A stretch of DNA of 64,000 nt from Annulohypoxylon bovei var. microspora (lineage: Eukaryota; Ascomycota; Sordariomycetes; Xylariales; Hypoxylaceae), in NCBI GenBank assembly GCA_022836615.1, contig MU405241.1, positions 124,001-188,000 on the forward strand, read 5' to 3'. This document shows, one piece after another, positions 10,701 through 22,658 of this stretch; within the stretch, counting starts at the first letter, position 1, and every line of letters begins with the position of its first letter. A model generated the notes under the pieces. That model searched no databases. It was given only the letters and a program-made list of their open reading frames with translations, and was not told the origin of the DNA. Made by a program: the position numbers and the translations under genes.

Positions 10701-12854
10701 TATGCTTGCATATATAAGAAGGATTCATGCTTAATGGCTCCACGTGTGTGTGAAGTCATACATATGTCCTATGCAATTTATAACTCGCCAATTCTAGTAT
10801 TCTCCTTTATTCGTTGTATAGAGAATCGTCACTGACGTATATCCCAAGAGATAATTAGTGCTTATAGAAGCTGATAGGAGCTAGTAAGTGTAGTTGTCGG
10901 TCAGTCTTTGGATAGACTAAGTCATCGAAAGCAGGGTCTTGAGACACTTGGGTATCAATCTCACTTATACATAATCCTCGAGGGCTTGTAATGCAGAATT
11001 GGTCATGAGATACGTAGAAGGCCACGAAATTAGCTCGATTGTACAACTTTCGTTCGATTCAGTCTTGTCAGTCTTCCTATCCCCTTCTCCTAGGTATTCG
11101 TCCCAGACACCCCTCATTTCGGGATCGACCACTAGCATCTTTGTACAACACATCAATGAATCATCCTGATTTTCCCGACTTGGTTCAATGGCCTAGGGAA
11201 GGCCTAGGAAGAAACCCCCACCAAGCGGAAAAGGGACCACGGCGGCATGACCAATTTTGGAGGGAGGGATTTGAGAAGGGGTTTGATATCGATGAAAGCT
11301 GAATTGGCAAGGAGAGAAAAAAAAAGATCTCCCAGGGCTCTCCACCACCCACCACCCAAACTATTGTAGACCACCAAATTTATAGTCGATACTCCACAAT
11401 AGCAACAACCTTGCATACCACGTCTGACGACCTCCCACGCTCGTTATAACTGCTTCGCGCTGCCATTGAAGGAAAATTGTATAAGTTCCGGATTCATCCG
11501 TCCACAATTGATAAGCGACAACAAAGATGAACCGAATTGAAATAGAAAAGGAATGCGAATTACTTATACAGCCATGATATGTGTACTTTCTAAGAGACAG
11601 CTAAGACCGCTTTGAGCTTGGAGAAGAGAAGAAAATCAATTGTAGCCCCGCGAGATCATCGAAAAAAAAGCAAACCGATACTACCCCGGTCCATGGCAAA
11701 ATGGAAACTTGCTGGCAATACATGGTACATCTACATCGCTAATCCTTTCTCGGCGTAGTCAGATAAGGTAAGTTAACGCCAGTGCCTGTCTGTGGTCCTT
11801 GTGCTGCGTTGTTCGTCGCGGGAGCAGCCTGTACAACTGTACATATTACATCCATGGCAGCAAGGATACATCTCGTACCTAGGTACAGGTACCCCTACAT
11901 ACCGGGGATAGACAGGGTAGGCAGGGTAGGCAAAAAAGTGCTTGGAAGGTAAGGTGCAACCTCAATGGTGGTCCTTCGTAGAACTCGGTCCGCCTCCAAT
12001 TTCTATATTCGCTCAATTTTTTTTTATTCTCTTACAATTACTTCGAACCAAGTGTCACTCACAAATGGCTATATCGTTCTATACCCCGAAAGCGGAGTTC
12101 TCTAGAATAACTTCTGCTTGCATATCTCCTGCATCCCGTCTACATAGACAGGTAGCAGTTAGACGCAGAGGAATTATACCTGGCTCTTGAAAATAATTGT
12201 GAAGATCGAAGTCAGAGGACACGCGCGCATACACGCACATATACACACATATACACACATACACATACACATACACATAAACATACATCACATACGCATA
12301 TCTCGTTTCCCATGTCGATGTCGGCACATCTGAGCCACCACCGTCGTCGCCAATTACCTACCAATAGGGTCTCGACAGCCTTACCTCTGAGCTTCCCTTT
12401 AGTCTCTTGACCCCTCGACCCCTCGACGTTGGGTCTGCTTGCATTAAGCTGCTTCATGACTACATGACTACATACCTACCTAGTCTAGTTTCTTCCTACC
12501 TAGCATTACATATCTTATTACATCTCGCATATCTACAACATCAGCTGTCTAGCCGGTTCCGCTACGCCTTGTTTCTTGTATCTGTTCTCCCCGCCCTTTA
12601 AGCAATCTCGCAGTCTGTTCCAATCTTCAAAACACTCAAATTTCCAAGTCGGGTCGAACTTGGACCACCGTCGACCTGGGGTCTCCATTGCCACGACAAC
12701 ACGTCGCTATTACAGCACGGTTTGCCCCGCCGGCTACAGCTGCGGATTCAGCACAGTCCTTCGTTCCATATTCTCTGAATAGCGGAAATCGCTGAAAAGA
12801 CCAGGTCCATGAAGCTTGAACGATAGCGCACTGTTTTATCCAAACACCGCCGTC
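7708..12854. other. Long intergenic region with microsatellites, no gene seen
   Basis: About 5.1 kb without a frame that looks like protein. It holds many short runs of TAGGTA/TACCTA (for example 8404-8440, 8563-8580, 9515-9535), homopurine and homopyrimidine runs, GT-rich DNA at about 10265-10345 and CA-rich DNA at 12220-12300. I looked for split genes using donor, branch and acceptor signals and found none I could support. The right end is pyrimidine-rich and is probably the promoter and leader of the kinase-like gene. Confidence 0.5.
12220..12300. repeat. Imperfect (CA/CATA)n microsatellite
   Basis: About 80 bases made of ACACAT, ATACAC and CATACA units with few interruptions. It sits roughly 550 bases before the start of the kinase-like gene and could form alternating purine-pyrimidine DNA. 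Confidence 0.85.
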
Positions 12855-15680
12855 ATGGCAGCACAGGCAGGCTTGCCATCGCCGGAACGCCCGCCATCGT
12901 CCGATCATGGTAGACTAACTAATATGTGGAAAAAGCTTCTGGGGAAGGAAAACAACCCTGCGTTCGCGTCCTCGATAACGAACCCCGAAGCAGAACCTAG
13001 GGCGTCCCTGGATTCTTCCCCCGGCTCGGGCTTGTTTCGCAGGGTCTCGAGAAAGGTGGTTCCGGGCTTGCCCCGCGCTAAGACTTTCAAGAGACAGCAG
13101 TCTGAAGTGAGGGAGAAGCTCGCGCCCATAGAGCCTACGTCGGCGGAACGCAGGGCCGTTTCTGTCGACAGGCGCTTGCGTGTTCAGCGCAGCGTCTCTC
13201 ACGTGAACCAACCTCTCCCGCGCGCGAGTGCGCCCGACTTTCTCGATAACACTCGGGCCTCCCGGGCCTCCCTTAGCCCTAACACCGTGGTCTCCCAGCC
13301 GAAATCACCAAAATCGTCGGCTCCCCAGACCCCTATCGATGAGAAACAATTCTTAAGCCTACAAGACGCCAACACTGCTAATATAGCTCCGGATACAGCT
13401 CCGGATGTGGCTCCGGATGCGGTTCCGGAACATCGCGACTTACTTCAACCGGTACTCAGCCGCGGCGAATCTCGAACGCCTGTCGATGCCCAATCTACTA
13501 CGACGTCTCAGTATGATGCGCTCATCAACGACGAGTTGGAGCGGAAATGGATTCTGAATCTGAGTATGCATTTTCGAGATAAATCTAGGAGAGAAAAGTT
13601 TTTCGTTACATATCGCGAAGATGAATATGTGTGGAGACGGGTAACTATCTCCCTAGATTACCGAAATGCCCCAGATGATTCGCTAGAGAAGGATCTACTC
13701 CTTATCAAGTTCCAAAGGGAGAAGAGCGCCAAGATCTACGAGGCTATACGCGAAAGCCTCCAAGACATCCAGTTTTACCCGACTGTCACCAACCTCAAGC
13801 TACAGACGACTGATGGAAGATTGCACGTGCACGTGGTGGAAGATGTCAACGTATGTTGTCTTTTTTGAGATATTAACGTTTACTGACCATAGGTTTCGTA
13901 GGAGATCATAAATTATCCCACCGTCCGCATGATTCAGCATTTAAAATGTCGACGTATCAGGGAGAGAGATCTTGTATTCGACTCTCACATGTCAGGCTTC
14001 GTCTACAAGGTCCGTGTTGATGGGAAGACGCTCATCAAGAAAGAAATTCCAGGGCCAGACACGGTAGACGAGTTCCTCTACGAAGTCAACGCCCTCAATT
14101 CTTTACGATTCTCTCGAAACGTCATTGAATTTCACGGCGTGGTAGTCGACGATGAGGACGAGGCCGTCAAGGGCCTGCTCATTAATTATGCCGAGAAAGG
14201 CGCGCTCATTGATGTGATTTACGATTCGCAAGAGGAAGGCCATTTCTTGCCATGGCCTCTTCGAGAGAAGTGGGCAAGGCAAATTGTTCAGGGCCTATCA
14301 GATGTCCACGAAGCCGGGTTTGTACAGGGCGATCTTACACTCTCTAACATCGTCATCGATTACGAAGACAACGCAAAAATTATAGACATTAACAGACGAG
14401 GTTGCCCAGTTGGGTGGGAACCTCCGGAGGCGACTCCACTTATCGACAGTAACCAGCGGATTTCGATGTACATCGGTGTAAAATCCGATCTCTACCAGTT
14501 AGGAATGGTGCTGTGGGCGCTTGCGACGTTGGAGGACGAGCCGGAAGCGCATCGACGTCCACTTCGTTTGACCCCCGAGATCGAAGTCCCGGACTGGTAT
14601 CGCACGATGGTGGAGTATTGCTTGCACGAGGATCCACGTGTCCGACTTCAAGCTACCGTACTACTGAGGCTATTCCCCGAGCCCACTCACGATGACGACT
14701 TTGATAGGCAAACGGTACCTTCGATTTCTGTCGACGACGGATTTTCTCTGCGGGAATATACGGTGGACGGACATCAAGGTAACGGTCATGTGCAAACCAA
14801 AGCAGCTCAGCCTCGGGATGCTTGGTCATTTACCAATTTCGGTAATACACATGCTACGTCGCCAGGTTTCTCCGACGACCCGTTTTACTACCCATCGAGG
14901 GGACGATCTCCGCCCAGATCACTGCCGAGTAACCACGACATGTATAGCCCGCCCTACTTTGAACAACGCGAAGTATGGCCCAATAACGTTACAGACCCGA
15001 CTACCAACGCCATGGAACCGAAAGAGCAGACGGCCGATACCCCAAGAGAAGGGCGGGCGACAGCAGATATAGTCGCGGAAGTGCAACGAGACTTGAATCG
15101 ATTAGCGGCGGAACAGACTCAGACGACTGGTGGTGAAAACCAGACGAAAGAAGCCACGTTGGCAACTAGCGCCGACAAGCCGCCTAAGGTAGCCGCCGAG
15201 GACGTCGAAAAGGCCTTACCTCTGACTGACGACGATACAGAAGCTGTCATACTTACTGGCGGTCCTACGACGACGGCTGCGCTGGCTGGGAAGCAAATTT
15301 TGGAAATTTCGCAACCACGGGGCGAGAATGAAGCTGGGAAGCAAATCGGAGTGACACAACCCGACGAGCCGAGGGACGCGGGTACGTCCGCGGTCCAGGC
15401 ACCTGACCGGGCCAACGAGGCCATTCAGTATCCTACAGACGGGGATGGAGGAGTTGAGCTATACAATCATTATACACACGACAGAAGGGATACACCAACG
15501 CGATCAACAGAAGCATCACCGTCAGCAGCAGCTGAGTTCCTGCCTAATAACGTACCATCTGATTTGAAGGGTATCGGAATGAAATACGAACACGATTACT
15601 CTCGAGAACTAACATTCTCAGATGAAGACCTAGAATCCTCGACGACAGCCCCGACGACGAATGTGGCATCTCAAGCCTAA
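12855..15680 (+). CDS. Atypical kinase-like protein, 924 aa
   Basis: Exons 12855-13850 and 13902-15680. The 51-nt intron 13851-13901 has donor GTATGT, branch CTGAC near 13883 and acceptor GTAG; an earlier AG at 13891-13892 would give an immediate stop. The N-terminus is disordered and Ser/Pro-rich with a fourfold APD(T/V/A)-type repeat near residues 178-192. A fungal domain of unknown role follows (about 220-330, SMHFRDKSRREKFFVTY). The kinase fold spans about 345-590: Lys378/Lys379 in TLIKKE, Glu in FLYEVN, a catalytic-loop equivalent VQGDLTLSN with Asp476, DIN at 494-496 where kinases have DFG, and EPPE in the place of APE. No clear glycine loop is seen. The C-terminal 330 residues are disordered and acidic. 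Start is the first in-frame ATG. It may be an active small-family kinase or a pseudokinase; substrate unknown. Confidence 0.85.
13386..13431 (+). repeat. In-frame 12-bp tandem repeat in kinase-like gene
   Basis: Four units of GCTCCGGAT plus three variable bases encode Ala-Pro-Asp-X (the last unit Val-Pro-Glu-His). The period is a multiple of three, so length change would keep the frame. Confidence 0.85.
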
Positions 15681-16844
15681 GAAATTTGCGATTTGAGATA
15701 TAAGCGCGTTTGGAAATGGCTGTGGATGTACATACATACATAACAGCGGCGTATGGAGTTATTTTATGCATAATGCAATTTTTGGGATATTTGCTTTGGA
15801 TATCCGGTATCATGAATCTTTCTTTGGGGCATTTACATCTATTGGGAGGCCGGTGACAGGGAAAATCAAGTGTACAAATAGAAGCATCGTTACCATATTG
15901 TTCATCTGACGATTATTTAATATGTCTCATAAAAGCGAACTGTTACGAGAGTAACGGCGAAGGGGACGGAATGTTCAGTTCTCAGAAATATCTAGGTAGT
16001 GGAATATACCAGGGGAAATAAAGGATTAGCAGAAATCTTCGGAAGGCATATGTCAATGCGTGCCGGAACTGTCTGTGTGTGTGACTCTTGCAGATATGTA
16101 TCTGATAGACTTGGAGTCGGCGCCTCTGATTTGCAACCGGGACATGCTTACTGAATAACCACACGCGCGGTGAATTAAGGTAATGGGGACATCGGGCGAT
16201 GATATATGGGGATGGGCTGATGGTGGCGCGAGCTGAGAACCTCAACAACCAAAAAACTGTGAGCTGTATGTATTGTGTTGTGGCAGAGACATATGGGCTG
16301 CTGGACTTCTATCCGACTTACTGCCTGGGTATTGGCTGATCGGGGATAGGAAAGTGTTGGTATCGTTGTCGTGCGAACATGTCGGGTTCTTGTCCTCTTT
16401 GTCATTGTTGATGAGACTGTAGGAAGTTGTTGGTTCGGCTTCCCGTCTCAGGCGTGTATGTACATATCTGGAGATAGCTTTGAGGCTGAGTGACTACCTA
16501 GGTAGGACTTAACCATGAGTTGAGACTTGATGTACCTGGATAGTTTGGTGTTGTATTGGGAAGGGGTTTAGGTTGACGGTCCACAACTGCTGTTTCTTCA
16601 ATATCGCACACGTAAGGTGTATCACAAGGCACAAGTGAATATATCTACTTGGCTGGTGCTTGTTACTTGTCATCCTAAAGTCGTTGGACGGGTAGATATG
16701 GATGTCCTTAAAATAATATCACTTAGTGAGGTGCTAATACGTATCTGTCAGTATAAAGTTTACCATGCCTAGGTAGAGATATAGGCAGGGTATCTAGACC
16801 AACACTGTCTTGCCTTAAATACGATTATAACATGGCTATCTTTC
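15681..16844. other. Intergenic, no gene seen
   Basis: 3' flank of the kinase-like gene. Contains TAGGTA-type motifs (16498-16505) but no frame or splice pattern that I can support. Confidence 0.55.
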
Positions 16845-16963
16845 ACGTACGACCATAGGATTTAGAAAATTCGGGATCCCGTCCGCTCTCCCTTAGACAA
16901 GCTAGATACCGCTGGATCAGTAGTTGGGTCGGTGACGACCAGCGAATCCCCGGTGTTGTACGT
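16845..16963 (+). rRNA. Divergent 5S rRNA gene
   Basis: 119 bases with the landmarks of fungal 5S rRNA: ACGACCATAGG at the 5' end, CCCGTCCGCTC near 16878, AGTAGTTGGGT and AGCGAATCCC in the internal promoter region, and GTTGTAC at the 3' end. Ends pair over nine bases (16845-16853 with 16955-16963). Helix II is ATTTAG (16860-16865) with CTAGAT (16902-16907), where the usual fungal sequence is GTGTGG with CCACAC, so both strands changed together. A hairpin GGTCG-GTGA-CGACC (16927-16940) replaces the usual GGTGG/CCACC. A T-rich run from 16963 (TTTTCTTCTCTTTTTT) would stop RNA polymerase III, and TTATAA-like DNA at about 16824-16829 fits the upstream element known for dispersed fungal 5S genes. 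The gene looks functional although diverged; comparison is with the consensus as I recall it. Confidence 0.85.
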
Positions 16964-19356
16964 TTTCTTCTCTTTTTTATACATCTTTTATATCTTTTCA
17001 ACCTGGCTAATAAGCTATCTTGGAAACGTCTAAGCTCTAACTACAGTCTACAAATCTACTATAAGTCTATAAGAATATTCCATTCTGACTTTTAATTCTG
17101 ACTAAGTATTTCGGTAGGCGTTATATGTGACAGGGCGCTAAATACCTAGTAATATCCATTATTATGGATTACTGTGTAGTTTAAGACATGGAGAAAGCGG
17201 CCTTGGTGGACGTCGAGATTGAACTACCTTAATCGAGCCTAGGTCTTCAGACCAAAGCATCACTCTTTATTGAGCTAGAGAAAACGTCAACTGTCAACTT
17301 TGACGCAACGGTAGCTAATTATTTCCTAGCAGTCACAATCGTGAAATGAAATGGAGGTTGAGGAAAAGAGGCTCAGCAAGATCGCGGAGTGGCGCCTTTT
17401 TTACTCTATCCAATCAGGCCCCCCTGTGCGGAGTTTAAGGTTGTTCTAGAAGATGTGGGGACTCTGTGACAAAGTTTAGCCGTTCATAGGGCGGTTTCAA
17501 GTTTTCCTCCTTCCCGAAGCCCCACATGTGGACCAATGATAGGTGAGAGGTTTTCTATCCGTTTGTTGGGGGAGGATAGGCAAGCACGGATGTAAATAAT
17601 GTGGAGAAGGTATCTAAAGCAAGATGTCATCCGGATCTGTGTTCGGCATATCTTATCTGATTCATATTCTATGTACATACATATGAAAGCCTACCTCGGT
17701 CTATGTAGATACTTAGATTATAGAAACATAGAATGATGTTCATGTGTCTCAGCTACCAGAAGCTCGTCTAAGAATGGAAGTGCGATTTTGGAAGGATTGG
17801 GATGGAGGCGTAGCCTTATCTGGAGGGGGCTGACGGGCTTACGTCAAAGAAGTTTTTCGTACCACCACACGTAAGAACTAAGTTCATGCAAGGGCAAAGT
17901 ATTATGCTCTTAGCTGCTCCTACGTAAATACCGAATGTAGCTTACCGGCTTATCTGTGCTTCATCGGTTTGCATCTTGACGGTTGTAGCGATGGGATTTA
18001 TCGGCGAGCGCCGAGGCTAGATTCAAATGAGAATGCGTCTGTTTCGATTGGTTCGAAAAGAATCTTGTTTGAAGGGGTTATCTTTTGAATGTTATTTTGA
18101 AGGGAAGTTTTTGGTGAAGGTACAGCTGTCTATCTAATTAGGTAATGCATACAGATTTCCAATACGATCAAATACGCCAATACGCAAATACGCAAATACG
18201 CCAGGTAAGGAATGATGGCCTGTTTAATAATTCCTAAAGCGGAAATACCCTTGAATATGCATGGGCTCTGATTGGTTGTCGCACTTACGGCTTCGAAACC
18301 GCCACCATAGCACTTCCCCAACAATTCAACAAAATTTCAGACAGCACCGAAGGATGCGCGGGAGGTAGAAGTTGCTTGTTATTTGCTAGGAGAAACCATG
18401 GAGAAACCATGGATGTCATTCTTCTACATAGCAGGCAGTTGCATCTGTAAAATAGGTACTTTTTAGGTCACACAGTGACATTAGTGACATTCAATTGCCC
18501 CATGCGCATGTGTCAGCTCTATGTAGTAAAATTGAAACTGCACACTTTTTTTCCCTTTCCCACCTCCCACCTTGAAACCCCAGCATTGAAATGTCTTAGG
18601 GCCCTATCAGATGATAGAACCAAGCAGGATTTCAAGAATCACGATTCTGTAACTTGGTCGTCATCTGTTATTATTCTCGGTTCTGGGTTATCAGTTTCCA
18701 CCGTTTTCGTAATTCTAAAAGTGGTGACTGTTGTTTTCCCACTTCATTGATGTTGTAAGGGAAAAAGGAGCAATCTTTGCTTAACAGTTGGGCAAATCAT
18801 CGACCGACTATCAGACGTTTTAGTCGAAATCTACAACAAATACTTTTGCAGAACTAAAGAAGCTTCCCACCACCTGGGCTGCTGGGCAATAAGAGGTACA
18901 CCGCTTTAAGGTCAAAGACAGAAGGGTTGAAGTCCTCCGTTAGTACCGACACAGGTACCAAAACAGCTATCATTTCTACTGTCCAGACTGGGCCTTATTG
19001 GACCTTGAATACATCAACTATACCTTCCCATTCCCGCCACCCGCCCACCCGGACGCAGGGACGCAAGAATCGCAGGGTTATATGTCCCACCCAAATCGTC
19101 CCCATACCCACTATACTTAGATACCTAGGTACTGCATGATACATACCATAGCCCTTTTCATTCCTCCCGCCAGAAATTAATAAATATATCTCCCTTAAGC
19201 TGGCCGTACTATTTCCTCCATATTCTTTTTTTCCCTCTTCAACCTCATCGTTCGCCAAACCCAAGTGCCTTTTCATCGATAAGGCCTTGCTGGTACGCCC
19301 ACAACCCCGAACCATCTTCTTCGGTCCCTAAGTCTATCGATTTGTAATTTGCAGCT
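16964..19356. other. Intergenic between 5S rRNA and desaturase gene
   Basis: No protein gene seen. It holds an AT-rich stretch after the 5S terminator, a (CAAATACGC)-type repeat at 18169-18203 and, at its right end, a C/T-rich region that is probably the desaturase promoter and leader. TTTGCAG just before the ATG at 19357 could be the acceptor of a leader intron. Confidence 0.5.
18169..18203. repeat. Short tandem repeat, 8-9 bp unit
   Basis: Four copies of (C)AAATACGC or CAATACGC in a row with single-base differences. Confidence 0.75.
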
Positions 19357-20849
19357 ATGGCTTCCGACTCGACGAGCGCCCCCGGGCCCGTCGCCGCTTC
19401 GGCCTTCCCTGATGGCACCAAGGACTACAAGCCACTCCGGTCCTCCAAGCAAGACTTAAAAAAGCCACATATCACCGAATTCCCTATCACCTGGGGTAAC
19501 TGGTACAAACATGTTAACTGGCTTAACACCACCTTCGTTATCATCATTCCTATCATCGGTATGGTCAGCACATACTGGACTCCTCTCCACTGGAAGACCG
19601 CCGTTTTCTCCGTTATATTCTATTTCAATGCCGGTCTCGGTATCACAGCTGGTATGTTTCGACCTAGATTCCTACCCTGCGGAATATTAGAAATCTAACT
19701 TAGACGATAGGTTACCACCGACTTTGGGCTCACAGTTGCTACAAGGCGTCGCTCCCTATCAAGATCTACCTAGCTGCTTGCGGAGCTGCTGCTGTTGAGG
19801 GTTCTATTCGATGGTGGTCGAGGGATCACCGTGCTCACCACCGCTACACTGACACCGAGAAGGACCCCTACTCCGTTCGAAAGGGTCTCTTGTACTCTCA
19901 CGTTGGTTGGATGGTAATGAAGCAGAACCCCAAGCGTATCGGCCGAACCGACATCTCCGATCTAAACGATGATCCCGTTGTCGTCTTTCAGCACACGCAC
20001 TTCATCAAGTGCGTGCTTACCATGGCTCTCATCTTCCCCACTCTTGTTTGCGGACTTGGCTGGAACGACTGGTGGGGTGGTTTCGTCTACGCCGGCATCC
20101 TCCGAATTTGCTTCGTTCAGCAGGCTACTTTCTGTGTCAACTCTCTCGCCCACTGGCTCGGTGACCAGCCTTTCGACGACCGCAACTCGCCCCGAGACCA
20201 CGTTATCACTGCACTAGTGACCCTTGGTGAAGGTTACCACAACTTCCACCACGAGTTCCCCTCCGATTACCGCAACGGTATTGAGTGGTGGCAGTACGAC
20301 CCGACTAAGTGGAGCATCTGGACCTGGAAGAAGCTTGGACTTGCCTACGACCTGAAGCAATTCCGCCAGAACGAGATTGAGAAGGGTCGTCTCCAGCAGA
20401 TGCAGAAGAAGCTCGACCAGAAGCGCTCTAAGCTCGACTGGGGTGTTCCTCTTGAGCAACTCCCCGTCATTGGCTGGGATGACTATGTAACCGAAGCTAA
20501 GAACGGCAGAGGTCTCGTTGCTATTGCTGGTGTTATTCACGACGTGACCGATTTCATTAAGGACCACCCTGGTGGCAAGGCCCTCATCTCTTCAGCTATC
20601 GGAAAGGACGCCACTGCTATCTTCAACGGCGGAGTGTACGACCACTCCAATGCCGCCCACAACCTTCTGTCTACCATGCGTGTTGGTGTCCTCCGAGGAG
20701 GTTGCGAGGTCGAGATCTGGAAGCGATCCCACATGGAGAACAACAAGGACGCTGCTTTCGTTACCGACTCATCCGGTCAGCGAATCGTTCGTGCCGGTGA
20801 CCAAGTTACGAGAATCGCCCAGCCTCTAGCTAGTGCCAACGCGGCGTAA
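19357..20849 (+). CDS. ole1: Stearoyl-CoA delta-9 desaturase
   Basis: Exons 19357-19651 and 19711-20849 give 477 residues. The 59-nt intron 19652-19710 has donor GTATGT, branch CTAAC and acceptor ATAG, and splits the Gly codon before the first His box. The enzyme puts the 9-10 double bond in palmitoyl- and stearoyl-CoA in the endoplasmic reticulum membrane. Visible parts: hydrophobic segments near residues 55-97 and 185-225; three His boxes, HRLWAH (101-106), HRAHH (138-142) and HNFHH (275-279), which hold the two iron atoms; and a C-terminal cytochrome b5 domain with HPGG at 384-387 and a second candidate haem His at 410 or 415. The fused b5 domain and length are those of fungal Ole1. Codon use is strongly biased to C/G at third positions in exon 2, as expected of a highly expressed gene. 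Confidence 0.97.
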
Positions 20850-22658
20850 GCTTGATCCTCCAGGATCAAGAGCGGCATACCACCATCATTCGGAGGATAA
20901 TAATGGGGTTGTCACAATGTTGCGACGCCTTGTAGCTCCAGAATGGTTGGGTTGATGACAGTTATGTATATAGATAAGCCGCGGGGCGCAACTACAGCAT
21001 GTTGAGGCAACTCGTCCTCCGGCGTTAAATGGGAATTTGGTGAAAGGGAGGCTCATATTAATGGGTGTTGGCGTATCACTTACGAAAGACTGAACGTTCA
21101 ATGCTACGAGAAAAAGAGTTTCTATTAGCAGAAATGAAATGTCAGATTGATTCTTCTTCAACTATGATTACCTGTTTTCTAGTGATTTATGACCTGTGTC
21201 ATTTCTCATCTGTAACCATGCTGCGAATATTATGGTATAAGACATGGAGACATGCTAACTGAGAGGACTTGCTGGAAGGTTAGAAACATCTCATTCATCA
21301 TCTTTAGTATCCCGATATGACTAGCTTTGACTTCATGCCCTCCTCATGCCGGTTTCTAGACATGGAAAAACAAAGCAAATACTATCCCCAACACCCCCTA
21401 TCCACCCAACCGTATCTATCGAGTATTATTATGTATACGTATACATATTATAGGTCATTGGCCTGCCCGTTCGTGACCAGAGACCAGCCATGTGATATCG
21501 CCATACAGCAACATCAGCATCCCTACCTACCTCGGCTCGCCTATACCCTACACCCTATTATACCCTCTACCTTACAACTTAACTAACAACTTATTTAGGT
21601 AGGTATATAGATATGTATGGACTATATCCCGAGCAATACGTCGAGCAGCACACCAATAACAAAACGCAGTCTCGCAGGTGGAGTTGGAGTTGGAGTCGAC
21701 ACTTACCTTGCCTGCCCTACCTACGCAGCTACGATCGATCCAGCCTGGGCTGCTCCTCTCCCCATCCCCAACGGGTGAGCCGGCCAGCCATGCACGCCAC
21801 AATACCACGATGCCACTATTACGCAGATACCTAACCCTTACCTGGGTACCTACCCTTGTCTGCCCTTTTATGTGCCATTGCTGGATAAGGCTGGGGTTGT
21901 GTAGGAGAAACGGGTACCCATGCTTCACATGGGTTCTGTACGTGGGTAAATTTGCACCGTCCCATCACGATGACATCACGAACCAAACCCGTCTAGCCGT
22001 TGATTTCATATCAAAGTTTCCGAGAATTTCATTCGTCGTAGAGGCAACGGTAGAGGTAGTAGAGGTCTACCTCCTCTGTCGAGCCTGGCTACATCATCTA
22101 TGTATGGGAAAAGAAAAAAGAAAAGCATCGGACGTGATCAGATAGCGTAGTGTGAGACCGAAGCTAACATCAATTCATGCAATTCGTTCGGTTCGTCCAG
22201 GTGGTAAGTAGGGGTGAGCGAGCCACCCCCTCCGCTGGAAGAGAACCGCTAGGTTGGTATCGAGTGCGAGGGAGCCTCGCGATAGCTTGAACAGGAAAAA
22301 AAACAAAAAAACAGAACGTATAGCAACTAGTTTAACTTGGCTCATCACCAATCGATGGGTGCTCTATGTCAGAAATGACCCCTTTGAAGAATGCCCCCAT
22401 ATCCTATCCATATGCCACTTCGCGAGAGTGCTTATCTTTGTATCCGGGTCCAGGGGAGCGGTCCTCTAACCCTGTTGGATGAGAACGCCGATGACCTGCT
22501 CGCCAGCAATGTCTTTGGACATCATAAATGCAACCTTAACGCCGTGTAAATGCAATGTAGACCATTATCCTCCCTTTGACCTCTTGCTCGTAGACCGAAA
22601 ACGCCGTGATAAGCCCCTCGATAATTATAGGGCTTCGGGTGCGGCAAGAGTACGGCGC
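20850..22658. other. Intergenic between convergent desaturase and SNF2-RING genes
   Basis: No gene seen in 1.8 kb. TACCTA/TAGGTA motifs occur (21520-21610, 21837-21855). Short frames here have no family pattern. Confidence 0.55.
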
